From Microbacterium jejuense (GTDB taxonomy: Bacteria; Actinomycetota; Actinomycetes; Actinomycetales; Microbacteriaceae), in NCBI RefSeq assembly GCF_019511665.1, contig NZ_JAEUAW010000003.1, positions 186,001-250,000 on the forward strand: a DNA stretch of 64,000 bases, in the 5' to 3' direction. A model generated the notes under the pieces. That model had not been told where the DNA came from. It was given only the letters and a program-made list of their open reading frames with translations, and did not search any database. A program made the translations under genes and the position numbers. This document shows, piece by piece, positions 52,032 to 59,420 of the stretch; within the stretch, counting starts at the first letter, position 1, and each line of letters opens with the position of its first letter.

Positions 52032-53995
52032 TCTCGGTGAGCGGATCGCCCACCGAACTTGAAGAGGATGCCGCCGGCCTCGCTTCGCTGATCAGAACCG
52101 TCCAAGGCACGACGCACCAAGTGCCAGCCGCCGACATCGCACGGATCGTGTTGCAGGTCACCCCGAACCGTAAGACTCGACGGCTTCTGCAACTCGCGCT
52201 CGAGCAACGACCGCGGCTGCTCATCGGCGGTTTCACAGATGTGCCCGTAACCGTACAGGCCCTGTGCCACGCCCTTGCGGAGGCCGGCGCGGGCGAGGTG
52301 GTGCTGCCCACGTGCGAGGGTTGCGGTCGCGCCGTGTCGAAGATGCCTCACAAAGCCCCGGGTGGCGGGCGACATTGCTCTCGCTGCGAACGCAACCACC
52401 GATCGACACCGTGCACCCGATGTGGTCACGTCCGACCCATCCAACGTTCCATCGCCGGTGAGACGCTCTGCCGGAACTGCTGGTGGTCCGACCCGCGCTC
52501 GTTCGGTATCTGCTCCAGGTGCGAACAGACCGCGACTCTGATGAGTCGCCGGCCCGCCCCTGTCTGCGTGCGCTGCTACCGGGCGCCACACAAGAGATGC
52601 TCACTGTGCGACCAGGACGGACCTGTCGCCACACATCTTGACGGGAACCGGGTCTGCACACGGTGCTACTTCCGGATGCGCCGCCCGCGCCCATGCCCTG
52701 ACTGCGGCGAACGACGAATGCTGACGAATCCGCGCGGCGATTCAATGGTCTGCGCGCAATGCGCCGGGGAACCGGTCACCTTGGAATGTCCCGGCTGCGG
52801 CTCCGTGTCTCACAGCCGTGCGCATCGCCTCTGCGATCGCTGCCGGCACCCTGCGACGGTTCGCCGCCTTCTCACCAATTCCGATGGTCAGGTTCCCGAT
52901 GCCCTCCAGCCGCTCGAGGCGTATCTGCTCGCCCACCCGGGGGCAGCCAACTCCTTCGACCGATGGGCGCTGAAAAGCGATGCGGCCCGAGCGATCCGCC
53001 ACCTCGTGTCGGGGTTGCTGCCACTGGAGGCCCGCGCGATCATCGACGACCTTTCCACACCACAGAGCGCCGGGTTTCTGTTGTCGTTGCTTGTGGCCGC
53101 GGGTTTGCTGCCTGAACTCGATGTGCACCAGGCTCGATTCGACCGGTGGCTGGAACTGTGGCTGGCCGCTATCGACAGTCCCCAGGACCGGCTCATCCTG
53201 CAGCGGTATCACTCGTGGGGCACCAACCCGATTCTTCGCCGCCCGGTCGCCCGCCCTACCTCTTCACAGCACCGGGTGAACCGACACCGGGTGCGTCTGC
53301 GTGAGTGCGCGACGCTACTGGCGCACATCCGGAGCAGCGGGCACACCCTCGCCACATTTCCGCAACGCGAACTGGACCATTACCTGACCGGATCAGCGAG
53401 CCAGGCCGACGCGCTCTCGCATTTCACCCGGTGGCTGCGGCAGAACCGGCTCAGCCATCTCACGGTGCATCCGCGGCGACACACCACGGCAGTGGCCGGG
53501 ATGGATCCCGCCGAGCGATGGCGGGTTGCGCGCCGATTCTTGAAGGACGACACGATTCCGTCGATGGATCGTGTCAGTGGACTGCTCACGCTGCTATACG
53601 GCATGCAGTCCACCCGCATCGCGGCACTCGAACGATCGGACGTGCAAGTGTCCGGTGATCGGGTCACCCTCACCATCGCCGCTGATGCGATTGAGCTTCC
53701 CGAGCCATTGGGCCGTGCGATCGTCGACCAGTTGCAGGCATCTGCAGCCAGATCGGACCGGTGGCTGTTCCCCGGCCGCAACCCGGGCGCCCCGATCACC
53801 GCAGGGGCGATCACCCGACGGCTCCGGCTCCACGGTGTGAGCCTCGCGGACGCGAGGGCGACGGCGCTGATCGAGCTCGCGCAGCACATGCACCCTCGGG
53901 TGATCTCCGACCTGCTCGGCCTGTCGAGCACCGCAGCCACCCGATGGTGGCGACTCGCCGGGAGCGGCTGGGCGACGTATCCCACCCTCCGCTGA
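52028..53995 (+). CDS. Large zinc-ribbon protein with degenerate tyrosine-recombinase domain
   Basis: A 655-residue protein. Between about residues 94 and 275 there are twelve CxxC pairs, enough for six zinc ribbons. The C-terminal third resembles a tyrosine-recombinase catalytic domain, but key residues differ. GMQSTRIAAL replaces the G-L-R-x-x-E of the first Arg, ADARATAL stands where HxxR would be with the His lost, LLGLSS has Leu for His, and RWWRLAG has Trp where the nucleophilic Tyr belongs. It probably binds DNA without cutting and may assist the active recombinase. The start is GTG at 52028, overlapping the XRE stop. Confidence 0.78.
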   Translation: MISVSGSPTELEEDAAGLASLIRTVQGTTHQVPAADIARIVLQVTPNRKTRRLLQLALEQRPRLLIGGFTDVPVTVQALCHALAEAGAGEVVLPTCEGCGRAVSKMPHKAPGGGRHCSRCERNHRSTPCTRCGHVRPIQRSIAGETLCRNCWWSDPRSFGICSRCEQTATLMSRRPAPVCVRCYRAPHKRCSLCDQDGPVATHLDGNRVCTRCYFRMRRPRPCPDCGERRMLTNPRGDSMVCAQCAGEPVTLECPGCGSVSHSRAHRLCDRCRHPATVRRLLTNSDGQVPDALQPLEAYLLAHPGAANSFDRWALKSDAARAIRHLVSGLLPLEARAIIDDLSTPQSAGFLLSLLVAAGLLPELDVHQARFDRWLELWLAAIDSPQDRLILQRYHSWGTNPILRRPVARPTSSQHRVNRHRVRLRECATLLAHIRSSGHTLATFPQRELDHYLTGSASQADALSHFTRWLRQNRLSHLTVHPRRHTTAVAGMDPAERWRVARRFLKDDTIPSMDRVSGLLTLLYGMQSTRIAALERSDVQVSGDRVTLTIAADAIELPEPLGRAIVDQLQASAARSDRWLFPGRNPGAPITAGAITRRLRLHGVSLADARATALIELAQHMHPRVISDLLGLSSTAATRWWRLAGSGWATYPTLR

Positions 53996-54088
53996 ACACG
54001 GTGCGCGGTCGCCGCGCAGCGAGGCCAGAAGCTCCTGGCGAGTCGACATCGACGCGGCCCACTATCGCACCCTGGTCGCCGCAACGGG

Positions 54089-54388
54089 ATGGTCCGTGTC
54101 CTGGCGTATCTCGCTCCGGAGCTCGGGCTCGACGAGAGAGGCACACCCCGCCGTCCGCACCCGCTGCCGGAGGGGTGAACCGACTACCTCGAGGACAGCT
54201 GGGATGCGTGGAGCCTGAGCTTCCACCGGCTGCGTCCCATCGATGAACCGATGACACCGTCACAGATCGGCGTGATCCTCGCAGATCTGTGCCGCCTCAT
54301 GAACGCCTGGCTGCAATCGATCGGGGTGAACTCGGGCGTCACCGATGAAGACCGCGAATACATCTCCTGGGAGAAGGACCGCTACTGA
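54089..54388 (+). pseudogene. Broken open reading frame (remnant) downstream of recombinase cassette
   Basis: One frame from ATG 54089 (MVRVLAYLAPELGLDERG) runs through a TGA at 54176-54178 and continues as TDYLEDSWDAWSLSFHRLRP and ILADLCRLMNAWLQSIGVNS to TGA at 54386-54388. Both halves look like real coding sequence and the frame is unchanged, so a nonsense mutation or decayed gene is likely. I recognise no family. The rest of the 53996-54431 gap shows nothing else. Confidence 0.5.
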
Positions 54389-54431
54389 TCGGCATAGGCC
54401 ACCATGCCGCCTCCGACTGTCAGCGGCGTTG

Positions 54432-54716
54432 TCACCGACTGCGGAGATCCGGGGCGGAGTCTGGAATCAGGCTGTCGAGGGGAACCTCGAGTACTTGCGA
54501 CAACGCGAGCAAAGAACGCAGCGTGGGGTTCGCGGCAGTCCCGGGGCGAGACTCGCCCTTCTCATACTTCTGATACGTGTATCGGGTGAGGCCAGCGCGG
54601 TATGCGACGGCTTCCTGGCTCAGCCCGATCGCCAGCCGGCGGCGCCGCAGCGCGGTGGCGATGCGCTGAACATACGCACCCCACTCGGCCTCGATGTCGT
54701 CGCTGCGCCGTCCCAC
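54432..54716 (-). CDS. XRE-family transcriptional regulator
   Basis: A 94-residue protein. The helix-turn-helix is at about 20-80: IATALRRRRLAIGLSQEAVAYRAGLTRYTYQKYEKGESRP, then LRSLLALSQVLEVPLDSLIP. It starts at GTG 54716 and faces away from the unknown gene at 54908. A palindrome with arms CGTATGGC/GCCATACG lies 42 bp upstream and overlaps a possible promoter (TTGTTT and TATGCC, 17 bp apart). It probably represses itself and the divergent gene. Confidence 0.87.
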   Translation of the reverse strand: MGRRSDDIEAEWGAYVQRIATALRRRRLAIGLSQEAVAYRAGLTRYTYQKYEKGESRPGTAANPTLRSLLALSQVLEVPLDSLIPDSAPDLRSR

Positions 54717-54758
54717 CCTCCCAGCGTTGCGATCGTTGTCACCACCGATGGCCTAGTC

Positions 54759-54786
54759 CGTATGGCATAATTCGTGAGGCCATACG
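54759..54786. promoter_or_regulatory. Palindromic operator between XRE gene and divergent gene
   Basis: CGTATGGC (54759-54766) and GCCATACG (54779-54786) form perfect 8-bp arms with a 12-bp spacer. On the minus strand TTGTTT and TATGCC (17-bp spacing) overlap the two arms, so binding here would block the XRE promoter. Confidence 0.6.
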
Positions 54787-54907
54787 AAACAATCATCGTC
54801 TCGGCGGACTGGTCCGCGTCTCCTGCACGTGTGCTGCCGTTCGCGATGACAGCCGGTCCCATCGTGCAACCGGCTCGCGAACAGGACCGGGATTGCGTAG
54901 GTGGCCG

Positions 54908-55789
54908 GTGGCGGCTGAACCATTTCCGATCTGGTGGCGCGGCATCACCGCTCCCCCGCCGTCGGCATGGCAAATCATGTTCTCGGAGTTCACGGGAGAG
55001 GACACGGCAGACGAATGGGCGCTGGCTGCCGCGGTGTTCATCGCCCAAACACGTCGGCGCACATCTCACGGGCCGACTTTCGCTGAGCTTTTCACCCATC
55101 TCCTCCCTGATACTGACGGCATCCCGGGGCCTTTTCCGGACGGCCTCAATCATCACGAGCGGCGCCGCGCTGTCACCGGCTTCCGGGGGCACGTCGCCAT
55201 TGAGTGGCGCCGTCGCGGCATGATCAGTTGGGATAAGGACGTCACCCGCAGTCTTCGCGTGGGCCGCGAGTTTCGGTCGCGGTCGCGACGACGTCAACAG
55301 GACGGCGGCGCATCGCCCCGACACCCAGCCAGCGTCAATAGCGACACCCCTCACCGGACGGGCTCCCGCCGGGGCTTCGCGCAAGCAGAACCAGTGACAG
55401 GAGAGGCCGCGCCGCGGCTTCGGGCGATCGTTGACCGGTTCGCTCCCGGCTGGCCGGAATTGATCGATGTCGGCCCGGGATGGTTCTCGCTGCTGGTCCG
55501 ACTGGACGAACGCTTGGGATCGATGGCTCCCGGTTACGTGCTCTATCAGTGCAAGGCGAAGTTCGGTGTCCTTCGCTACTACGCCTCGGCCACCGGTGAT
55601 GGATCGCCTGAGCCGGAACCGTTCGATGAGGCAATCGCTGCCGCTGAGGCAGAAAGTGCCCGAATGTGTGAGTTGTGCGGTGCACCCGCCGGGCAGTACG
55701 TGATCGACCTGTGGGTGTACACGTTCTGTGCTCGGCACGCGGCTGAGAAGAATGCGGAGGCCGCTTCCCGTCGGCAAGCTTCGGCGTAG
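54908..55789 (+). CDS. Two-domain protein of unknown function
   Basis: About 293 residues from GTG 54908; ATG 54977 is an alternative start. The first domain (about 1-125) contains WALAAAVFIAQTRRRTSHGPTF and GFRGHVAIEWRRRGMISWDK, which looks like a helical DNA-binding or accessory module with a basic end (RSRSRRRQQ). The second domain (about 160-280) has GWFSLLVRLDERLGSMAPG, YQCKAKFGVLRYYAS and CELCGAP...CARH, a possible zinc site. I have seen similar C-terminal domains in uncharacterised proteins but cannot assign a function. It converges on the NACHT gene with 15 bp between the stops. Confidence 0.7.
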   Translation: MAAEPFPIWWRGITAPPPSAWQIMFSEFTGEDTADEWALAAAVFIAQTRRRTSHGPTFAELFTHLLPDTDGIPGPFPDGLNHHERRRAVTGFRGHVAIEWRRRGMISWDKDVTRSLRVGREFRSRSRRRQQDGGASPRHPASVNSDTPHRTGSRRGFAQAEPVTGEAAPRLRAIVDRFAPGWPELIDVGPGWFSLLVRLDERLGSMAPGYVLYQCKAKFGVLRYYASATGDGSPEPEPFDEAIAAAEAESARMCELCGAPAGQYVIDLWVYTFCARHAAEKNAEAASRRQASA

Positions 55790-55804
55790 ACACCCGCCGG
55801 CCAC

Positions 55805-58615
55805 TCAGCGCAGCAGGTCGCCGATAGGTTTGCGTGCCGCGGCGACCCGGTAGACGATGCCGAGCGCGTGGCCGATGTGCCACTGTTCGGGTTCCAGCGC
55901 GCCGACGAGCAGCTCGAGCAGTCCCCCAGTCACGGGATCGTTGATGGTCTCGACGAACGCTCCATCCCACGGGACGAGGCGGGTGGGGTTGGCGATGCCA
56001 ACCTCCCCGCCGCCGTAGTCGGCGACGCGCACGTCATCGACCTCGGTCAGCACGGGTTCCAGGGCCGTCGCGGCAGCGGTGGGATCGGGCATCTCCGGCA
56101 GTCTCGCGCGCAGCGCCGGGCCGATCTCGACCGGCCCCACCGGGGTACCGCTGGCTTCGGGGAGACGCATCGAGGCGCCGGGAACGAACATGTCCAGCTG
56201 TGCAAGCGCGAGCAGCAGGCGCGCCGCCACGGCCGCGCGGGGTGCGCCGGCCAGCCCAAGCATGAGCGCGTTGCGCACGTGCATCCGCAACGCGTCGTCG
56301 GCGCCGGCCGCCGCGGCGAGACCTGCCGCGACGGTGTGCACCTCCGCCGGGAACGGGCCGGTGATGGCCCGCAGTGCGACATCGGTCAGTCGGCGCTGCC
56401 ATTTCGGTGTCTGCGTGGCTAGGCCGTCGTCCAGCAATGCTGCGGCCAGTTCGGGGCCGACCGGGCTGAGCCAGCCTGGCCACGGCGAAGTGTGGTCGAC
56501 GGACTCGACGATGTCGACCACCATGTCGCGTTGGTGATCGGCGCCTTCGGCGAAGACCCCACCAGCGACGAAAACCCAGGTGTTACGCCAGTGCGGGCTC
56601 GGCGCCGCGAGCGTCAGCCGCTCTCGCAGGACATCGTCGGGCGCCTTCTGCAGCGCCCGGCCAGCCATGAGTTCCTGGAGGCTGCGGATCTCGAACGCGA
56701 CGCTATCGTCCTCAGCGGGGACCAGCAGCACTAGCCGCTCTGTGGTGGCCTGCATGACTCGGTCGGCAATCCGGTCACGTTTCGGACCAGCGGGGTGACC
56801 GAGCACCGTCAGCCGGTCCTCCAGCAAGGCGCGCAGGCCTGCCATCGGCAGCACTGCTCGCGCGTCGTTGGAGGACTCACTCTGTATCTGCAGTTCCAAA
56901 CCCGCCGCTTCATGCAGGTCGACGATCACCTTCTGCTCTTGGGACAGCAGCGGAGCGAGAGTGGTGTTCTTCGCTGACTCGCGCTCATAAATGGTGTCGA
57001 AGTAGCGGGAGAACAGCTGGAATCGGTCGGCGGGCAGCACCCCGGCGCGTTCAAGGAGGATCGTCATTATCAGCACCTGCAGCGGTGTCTTCATCAGACG
57101 CAGCATCGCGGGCAGCTTCGTCTGCTTCTCAAACGTGGCGATCAGCTGGTCGCGGCGGTCGAGGTCATCGAACAGCCGCCGGTTGGTCACCAGCCGGCCA
57201 TAGTCGATGGCTTCTTCGCCGTCGAGGTAGGCAAGGTCCAGTTGCTGAAAGTGGGTCGGCATCAATCGTTCCGTGTACCCGGTGGGTCGGGTGGTGACCA
57301 CCACGAGCAGATCAGCGTCCTCCAGCTCCGCCTTCTCCACGAACTGGGTGATCTCGTCGAGCACCCGGGGCCGCACCTCCGGAGCCGTCACCTCATCGAG
57401 GCCGTCAAGAATCACCACGCATGGCCAGTACCGCAGCCAGTTCTGAAGTGTCGCTGGTTTGATGTCCAATCCGGCCCGATCGGTGATCCGGTCGCTGATC
57501 CACCGCAGCAGGCTGATCCCCCCATCCGGTCCGACCGCGTCAGCGAAGTCGGCGAGGTTCACCCGCATCGGCCACCGCCGTCCGCGTGGTGGGGCCACCC
57601 CCATCCTTGCCAGCGCCGCGTCGGTACCGTCGATGACCTCACGGTCGGTGGCGGTCAGCGGCTCGTCGGCGGCGAACCGGGACCGGATCGCCTGGGTGAG
57701 GAACTTGGTCACTGTGCTCTTGCCGCTGCCCGCCTGCCCAGTCAGCACCACATGACGCCGGAACCCGTCCTTGACCACGGACGGTTTGAGGACCATGTCC
57801 GACCGCTGCAGCACCTCTTTCAGGACGGACAATGGTTGATCAGTGGCCGACCGAGTCTCCCGCATCGGGTTGTCCACCCGCAGATCGATGAAGATGTTCT
57901 CGACCGATTCCCGGGTGGTACCGCCGGCCTCACGGAAGCTCACCCATCGCTCGGTGGTCAATGTGTTCGTGGCGTGCGCGGTCAGTACGGGAGCGAACTG
58001 CTCCGGGTCGAGCAGGCCGCCCAGTTGACCAAGCCGGGAGAGGACGTCGCCGACGGTGAGGAGTCCCTTGAACGCCAGCCGGATGCTGTCGTTCACGGTC
58101 AGCCACGCGTTCAGCTGGTCACGATGCCACACCCGCCCCTCCCGCAGGCCTCGCGCGAAGAGGGTATTCGACTTCACACCATTCCACGGTTCGTGGAGCC
58201 GAGACTTGATGTGCGCGGCGATAGCGTCGATCCCCGAACCGGGGACGCTGGACAAACGCACATTGGTAACGAAGATCAGATACCGAGGGAACTCGCCGCG
58301 CCGACTCGAGTCCTTCATCCACGACTCCAGCTCGGCGTCGACCTGCTTGATCAGCCAGCTCAGGTTCTGACCAGGCTTATGCGAGGGATGTTCCGACTGC
58401 TTCGCCTGGATCACGACATACCCGTTCCACGCGCCCTCGTCGGCCGGGTCCGTCTTCGACCAGTCCACGCGGCCGCGGAACGTCGCCTCTCGGCCACCGT
58501 CCGGCCCCGACCCGAATGCCTCCACACCCGACCCGAGGACCTTGGATGCGACCGCGACGGTCAGCTGCTCGAACGCACGAGGACTGAGCTCTTCCAGCGG
58601 ATAGTCCTGCGCCAC
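55805..58615 (-). CDS. NACHT NTPase with N-terminal PD-(D/E)XK nuclease-like domain (defence candidate)
   Basis: A 936-residue STAND-type protein. Residues 1-140 resemble an Mrr/restriction-endonuclease-like domain: LSPRAFEQL, then GPDGGRE (Asp39) and VIQAKQ (Gln70-x-Lys72), the D...QxK catalytic layout. The NTPase has Walker A GQAGSGKST (293-301, Lys299), Walker B ILDGLDE (Asp404), the NACHT-type DGLDE, and a sensor VVTTRPTGY. The C-terminal 300 residues are helical. NLR-like proteins with N-terminal nucleases are known antiphage sensors that cut DNA when triggered. GTG 58615 lies 6 nt after GGGAGG; ATG 58645 is an alternative. Downstream of the helicase and DUF2290 genes on the same strand. 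Confidence 0.85.
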   Translation of the reverse strand: MAQDYPLEELSPRAFEQLTVAVASKVLGSGVEAFGSGPDGGREATFRGRVDWSKTDPADEGAWNGYVVIQAKQSEHPSHKPGQNLSWLIKQVDAELESWMKDSSRRGEFPRYLIFVTNVRLSSVPGSGIDAIAAHIKSRLHEPWNGVKSNTLFARGLREGRVWHRDQLNAWLTVNDSIRLAFKGLLTVGDVLSRLGQLGGLLDPEQFAPVLTAHATNTLTTERWVSFREAGGTTRESVENIFIDLRVDNPMRETRSATDQPLSVLKEVLQRSDMVLKPSVVKDGFRRHVVLTGQAGSGKSTVTKFLTQAIRSRFAADEPLTATDREVIDGTDAALARMGVAPPRGRRWPMRVNLADFADAVGPDGGISLLRWISDRITDRAGLDIKPATLQNWLRYWPCVVILDGLDEVTAPEVRPRVLDEITQFVEKAELEDADLLVVVTTRPTGYTERLMPTHFQQLDLAYLDGEEAIDYGRLVTNRRLFDDLDRRDQLIATFEKQTKLPAMLRLMKTPLQVLIMTILLERAGVLPADRFQLFSRYFDTIYERESAKNTTLAPLLSQEQKVIVDLHEAAGLELQIQSESSNDARAVLPMAGLRALLEDRLTVLGHPAGPKRDRIADRVMQATTERLVLLVPAEDDSVAFEIRSLQELMAGRALQKAPDDVLRERLTLAAPSPHWRNTWVFVAGGVFAEGADHQRDMVVDIVESVDHTSPWPGWLSPVGPELAAALLDDGLATQTPKWQRRLTDVALRAITGPFPAEVHTVAAGLAAAAGADDALRMHVRNALMLGLAGAPRAAVAARLLLALAQLDMFVPGASMRLPEASGTPVGPVEIGPALRARLPEMPDPTAAATALEPVLTEVDDVRVADYGGGEVGIANPTRLVPWDGAFVETINDPVTGGLLELLVGALEPEQWHIGHALGIVYRVAAARKPIGDLLR

Positions 58616-58745
58616 CAAAAGCCTCCCGTCGACGCCGCCGCCCATCCTTGCAGACAACCTCACCCGCAAACCGCCACCGCGCTGAGCGGTCCTCCACGGC
58701 AACGACACATCGGGGACGGCCGACACCTTTGGCACACCGAACGGG

Positions 58746-59420
58746 CTACGTGGTGGCGCTCGCCCGCCGCCAAGCCACATGGGGGCTCAGGCGCTCGGCG
58801 TCTGTGATGGTGCTGTCGTGTTCGGTGTCCGGCAGCGAATCGAAAAGCGCCCGATGAGCCGACCACTGTGCGGCGTAGAAATTGCGGAAAATGAACCGGA
58901 CAAACTGCGCCGGCGTCATCGGTGACTCGCACGCGATCCGACAGCTGGCGACGTTCAACGTCAGGTGCGCCGCCGGGTGCTCGTCGGCGGCGGAACCCGG
59001 ATCGTAGTCGAACCTCACCGTGCTCTGCATGGTGACCTCGTCGTGAGAGCCGACCGCGTGCACATCGAGCACGTCGGACAGCGCCTCACTGAGCAGCATG
59101 TCTCGATCCACCCGGTACGGGCACGGCACGTAGGCGAGCCGGTGCGCGGCGATTGCCCCGTCGCTGACCGTGTACCGCAATTGCAGCAACGCCCCGTCCG
59201 GAAGCAACGCCGAGTACTCGCCCGCTTCCGCCCACCGCCGGTACGTGCGCACCGTGGGGTAATCGGCGAAATCCACGAACCGTGCCAGAGGTGTCGGCGA
59301 CTTCCAAGTCACCACGTCCCCGTCGACAGCGACCGGGTTCGGGATGAGGACCAGCTCCGCCTCGAACAGGACGTCGAGCATCTCGCGGATAGTTCTCCCC
59401 AGCGAGTTAGAGGTCGTCAT
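58746..59420 (-). CDS. DUF2290 protein, partner of SF1 helicase
   Basis: A 224-residue protein. The patterns YSALLPDGALLQLRYTVSDG, AHRLAYVPCPY, RFDYDPGSAADEHPAAHLTL, and CRIACESPMTPAQFVRFIFRNFY match DUF2290 from memory. Its start overlaps the helicase stop by 14 bp, so the two are translated together. The biochemical role is unknown. A helicase plus DUF2290 pair is, to my recollection, listed among predicted antiphage systems. It lies 130 bp upstream of the NACHT gene. Confidence 0.8.
   Translation of the reverse strand: MTTSNSLGRTIREMLDVLFEAELVLIPNPVAVDGDVVTWKSPTPLARFVDFADYPTVRTYRRWAEAGEYSALLPDGALLQLRYTVSDGAIAAHRLAYVPCPYRVDRDMLLSEALSDVLDVHAVGSHDEVTMQSTVRFDYDPGSAADEHPAAHLTLNVASCRIACESPMTPAQFVRFIFRNFYAAQWSAHRALFDSLPDTEHDSTITDAERLSPHVAWRRASATT

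Larger units (their letters stand above)
50440..53995 (+). mobile_element. Three-gene tyrosine-recombinase element inserted in tadA (left end of island)
   Basis: The composition changes at about 50440 within tadA. Three translationally coupled genes follow in one direction: an intact tyrosine recombinase, an XRE-type protein, and a large zinc-ribbon/recombinase-like protein. Multi-gene recombinase cassettes of this sort (such as the GInt and RIT types) are known to insert into genes; whether this is one of those named families needs comparison. Only the left boundary is visible. The right boundary may be near 54.0 kb or beyond the window. Confidence 0.7.
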
